43,630 bases of DNA. Origin: Micromonospora phytophila (GTDB lineage: Bacteria; Actinomycetota; Actinomycetes; Mycobacteriales; Micromonosporaceae). Below are positions 41,291-43,630 of the stretch, piece by piece (position 1 is the stretch's first letter; each line of letters begins with the position of its first letter). Under the pieces are notes generated by a model. That model had not been told where the DNA came from and ran no database searches. It saw nothing but the letters and a program-made list of their open reading frames with translations. Both the position numbers and the translations under genes were made by a program. Where the stretch lies: NCBI RefSeq assembly GCF_023656545.1, contig NZ_JAMOKF010000012.1, positions 1 through 43,630 on the forward strand, given 5' to 3'.

Positions 41291-43155
41291 CCGACCGCGC
41301 CGCGCATCCGACCGGGGCGGACCTGACCCGGTGGCGCGGGATCGCCACCGACCCGGACGCCGACCGCAGCCGGGCCGAGGACACCGCACCGGAGGCGGTG
41401 GCCCGGCTCCGGACCCGCAGCCGGGTGCTGCTGCGGGACCTGCTGCGCCCGCACCGGGGCCGGCTCGGGATGGCCGTCGCGCTGCTGCTCGGCCAGAACG
41501 CGGCGGCGATGGCCGGGCCGTACCTGGTGATGCTCGGCATCGACCGGGCCATCGCGCCACTGCGCTCCGGCCGGACCGGGCCGCTGGCGGCGGTCGCCGC
41601 CGCGTTCGCCGCCGCCGCCGTCGTGGAGTACGCCGCCCGCCGGGGCTTCCTCACCCTCTCCGCCCGGATCGGCCAGGCCGTCCTGCTCGACCTGCGCCAG
41701 CGGGTGTACGGGCACTTCCTGCGCCTGCCGGTGGCGTTCCACGAGCGGTACACCTCCGGCCGGATGGTCTCCCGACTCACCAGCGACCTGGACTCGATCG
41801 GCGAGCTGGTCGGCGGCGGCATCGACGGCTTGGTGCTGGCCGTGCTGTCGATCCTGTCGGTGGCCGGCATCCTGCTCTGGCTGGACCTGCCGCTGGCCGC
41901 GGTGACCCTGCTCGCGTTCCCCTTCCTGTTCTGGTTGTCCCGCTGGTTCGCCCGGGCGTCGGCCGACGCGTGGCGGCGCAACCGGGAGGCGATCGCGCTG
42001 GTCATCGTCCACTTCGTGGAGTCGATGCGGGGCATCCGCGCGGTGCAGGCGTTCCGGCGGGAGCCCCGCAACCAGCGGATCTTCGCCGCCGTCAGCGACG
42101 ACTACCGGCGGACCAGCCTGCACGCGTTCCGGCTGATCGCCACGTACTCGCCGGGGATCAAGGTGATCGGCAACGTCACCGTGGCGGTCGTGCTCTGCTA
42201 CGGCGGCTGGCGGGTGCTGGGCGGGGCCACCGAGATCGGGGTGCTCGCCGCGTTCCTGCTCTACCTGCGGCGGTTCTTCGAGCCGATGCAGGAGCTGAGC
42301 CAGTTCTACAACTCGTTGCAGTCGGCGACGGCGGCGCTGGAGAAGCTCGCCGGGGTCCTCGACGAACGCCCGGCGGTGGCCGAACCCGCGCGTCCCGTGC
42401 CGCTGCCCACCGGCCCGGGCCACGGCGCGGTGGCGTTCCGGGGGGTGCGGTTCGGCTACCGTCCGGACGCGCCGATCCTGACCGACCTGGACCTCGCCGT
42501 GCCGGCCGGGCAGACGGTCGCGCTGATCGGGCCGACCGGGGCCGGTAAGTCCACCATCGCCAAGCTGCTCGCCCGGTTCCACGACCCGGTCGCCGGAACG
42601 GTCACCCTCGACGGGGTCGACCTGCGCGACGTCGCCGACGCGGAGCTGCGCCGCGCGCTGGTGCTGGTGACCCAGGAGACCCACCTCTTCGGCGGCACGG
42701 TGGCGGAGAACATCCGGTTCGGCCGCCCCGGCGCCGACGACGCCGCCGTCGAGGCCGCCGCCCGGGCGATCGGCGCGCACGACTTCATCGCCGCCCTCCC
42801 CGACGGGTACGCCACCCAGGTGCACCGCCGCGGCGGGCGGCTCTCGGCGGGGCAGCGGCAGCTCGTCGCGTTCGCCCGGGCGTTCCTGGCCGACCCGACC
42901 GTGCTGATCCTGGACGAGGCGACCTCCTCGCTCGACGTGCCCACCGAGCGGCTGGTGCAGCACGCGCTCGGCACCATCCTGCGCGAGCGCACCGCGCTGG
43001 TGATCGCGCACCGGCTCTCCACGGTGGAGATCGCCGACCGGGTGCTGGTCCTCGACGGCGGCCGGATCGTCGAGGACGGCCCACCCGCGCAGCTCGCCGC
43101 CGTCGACGGCCGGTACGCCGCCCTGCACCGACAGTGGCGCGACTCCCTCGCCTGA
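41287..43155 (+). CDS. ABC exporter half-transporter with canonical ATP site
   Basis: A 622-residue TMD-NBD protein. A polar N-terminal extension of about 45 residues precedes six helices. The nucleotide domain has Walker A GPTGAGKST (about 415-423), Q-loop LVTQETHLF with Gln present, signature RLSAGQRQLVA, Walker B LILDEATSSLD with catalytic E544, and H-loop IAHRLST. Paired with the preceding degenerate subunit it makes an asymmetric exporter hydrolysing ATP at one composite site. Exported substrate is unknown: drug, lipid or peptide. GTG 41287 overlaps the previous stop, so the subunits are co-translated. Confidence 0.93.
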   Translation: MTDRAAHPTGADLTRWRGIATDPDADRSRAEDTAPEAVARLRTRSRVLLRDLLRPHRGRLGMAVALLLGQNAAAMAGPYLVMLGIDRAIAPLRSGRTGPLAAVAAAFAAAAVVEYAARRGFLTLSARIGQAVLLDLRQRVYGHFLRLPVAFHERYTSGRMVSRLTSDLDSIGELVGGGIDGLVLAVLSILSVAGILLWLDLPLAAVTLLAFPFLFWLSRWFARASADAWRRNREAIALVIVHFVESMRGIRAVQAFRREPRNQRIFAAVSDDYRRTSLHAFRLIATYSPGIKVIGNVTVAVVLCYGGWRVLGGATEIGVLAAFLLYLRRFFEPMQELSQFYNSLQSATAALEKLAGVLDERPAVAEPARPVPLPTGPGHGAVAFRGVRFGYRPDAPILTDLDLAVPAGQTVALIGPTGAGKSTIAKLLARFHDPVAGTVTLDGVDLRDVADAELRRALVLVTQETHLFGGTVAENIRFGRPGADDAAVEAAARAIGAHDFIAALPDGYATQVHRRGGRLSAGQRQLVAFARAFLADPTVLILDEATSSLDVPTERLVQHALGTILRERTALVIAHRLSTVEIADRVLVLDGGRIVEDGPPAQLAAVDGRYAALHRQWRDSLA

Positions 43156-43164
43156 AAGTGGTCG

Positions 43165-43297
43165 GCAACCACGTCGGACACCTGGCGTCGTCGGTTCCGC
43201 AACCACGTCGGACACCTCGCCTCGTCGGGCCCGCAACCACGTCGGACACCTCCCGTCGTCGGGCCCGCAACCACGTCGACACCTGGCGCCGTGGGAT
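43165..43297. repeat. 34-bp tandem repeat, four units
   Basis: GCAACCACGTCGGACACCT starts at 43165, 43199, 43233 and 43267, exactly 34 bp apart; the fourth copy lacks one G. Each 19-bp core is followed by a 15-bp GC-rich, variable part (GGCGTCGTCGG-like). It lies in the 324-bp gap between the exporter operon and the last gene; the rest of that gap holds a TAGACT -10 candidate (43386-43391) for the last gene. Confidence 0.85.
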
Positions 43298-43479
43298 GCC
43301 CATCCGCCCGGCGACCCGCCCCGGCGGGCGCGTCGCGGACGGCCGCCACCGGACCGGCGGGAACCCGTGGTGAGCGCCTTTCCCCTAGACTCCTCCGGGT
43401 CCGTCGGGGCAGCCGTCGGCCGGGGTGTTCCGGCCGAGTGGGCGCCCGGTCAGGACCACGTGGCACAGGGGGGTTGCGG

Positions 43480-43630
43480 ATGCGTATCCGACGACGGGTG
43501 GTGGTGGCCGGGGTGGTCGCCGCCTGTGCGGTGGGCGCGGCGGCGGTCGCGGTGGCGCCGTCACCGGGCGACGGCGGTCGGACGCCGGCCGCCGCGACAG
43601 CGCCCGGCACGTCGACGGGTGGCGCGGACG
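43480..43630 (+). CDS. N-terminus of a secreted or membrane-anchored protein (3' end outside window)
   Basis: ATG 43480 follows AGGGGGG. The first 50 residues show an Arg-rich start (MRIRRR), a hydrophobic core VVVAGVVAACAVGAAAVAVA, and then a Pro/Thr/Ala/Gly linker (PSPGDGGRTPAAATAPGTST), a classic signal peptide followed by a flexible extracellular linker. C16 is not in a good lipobox, so Sec secretion or a membrane anchor is more likely than lipidation. Function cannot be inferred. Confidence 0.7.
   Translation, partial: MRIRRRVVVAGVVAACAVGAAAVAVAPSPGDGGRTPAAATAPGTSTGGAD

Noticed and set aside
43165..43297. CRISPR array
   Set aside because: The spaced cores are in direct repeat, but the 15-bp intervening parts are nearly identical to one another and too short for spacers, and no cas genes are near.

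Overview
High-GC actinobacterial chromosome, most likely Micromonospora or a close relative in Micromonosporaceae. This rests on very GC-rich codon use, a mycothiol gene (mshB), an ergothioneine-type EgtA fragment, an actinobacterial Sdh1-type succinate dehydrogenase, a mycobacteria-like alkA-ogt pair, and many genes that look leaderless, with a TANNNT -10 hexamer 6-8 nt before the start codon. I see no rRNA, tRNA, CRISPR array or intact insertion sequence.

Layout. 1-2.3 kb: tail of an unknown gene, a chimeric ORF joining an EgtA N-terminus to a GNAT acetyltransferase C-terminus, and a Rho_N/SAP-like DNA-binding protein. 2.3-6.5 kb: two small membrane proteins and mshB on the minus strand, divergent from an S9 dipeptidyl-peptidase. 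6.5-12.9 kb: a complete peptide/oligopeptide ABC importer operon on the minus strand (ATPase, ATPase, permease, permease, binding lipoprotein) carrying short dispersed repeats at its gene junctions. 13-16.5 kb: a Uma2-family nuclease-like protein and the TldD/TldE protease pair. 16.8-20.6 kb: sdhC-sdhA-sdhB. 20.7-23.9 kb: NUDIX hydrolase, a PCD-like protein, a small membrane protein behind a sigma-B-like promoter, and a divergent VOC/LysR pair. 24-28.7 kb: two SAM methyltransferases, a PH-domain protein, a sigma-factor remnant cut at a palindromic repeat, a berberine-bridge-type flavin oxidase and an ArsR/SRPBCC pair.

28.7-35.1 kb: small membrane protein, GNAT, DUF1707 protein, a putative 2-kb integrated islet (methyltransferase, lipoprotein, integrase remnant) at the 3' end of ychF, then ychF, a DEDD exonuclease and peptidase E. 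35.1-39.4 kb: MarR regulator divergent from an EamA transporter around a perfect operator-like palindrome, an unknown protein, and the alkylation-repair pair alkA-ogt. alkA carries an in-frame palindromic insertion. 39.4-43.2 kb: a heterodimeric ABC exporter with one degenerate ATP site. 43.2-43.6 kb: a 34-bp tandem repeat and the start of a secreted protein.

Most of the window is ordinary core and accessory metabolism. The most unusual signals are the EgtA-GNAT chimera, the palindromic element inside alkA, the att-like repeats beside ychF and the repeats inside the importer operon. All calls come from reading sequence; no database search was run.
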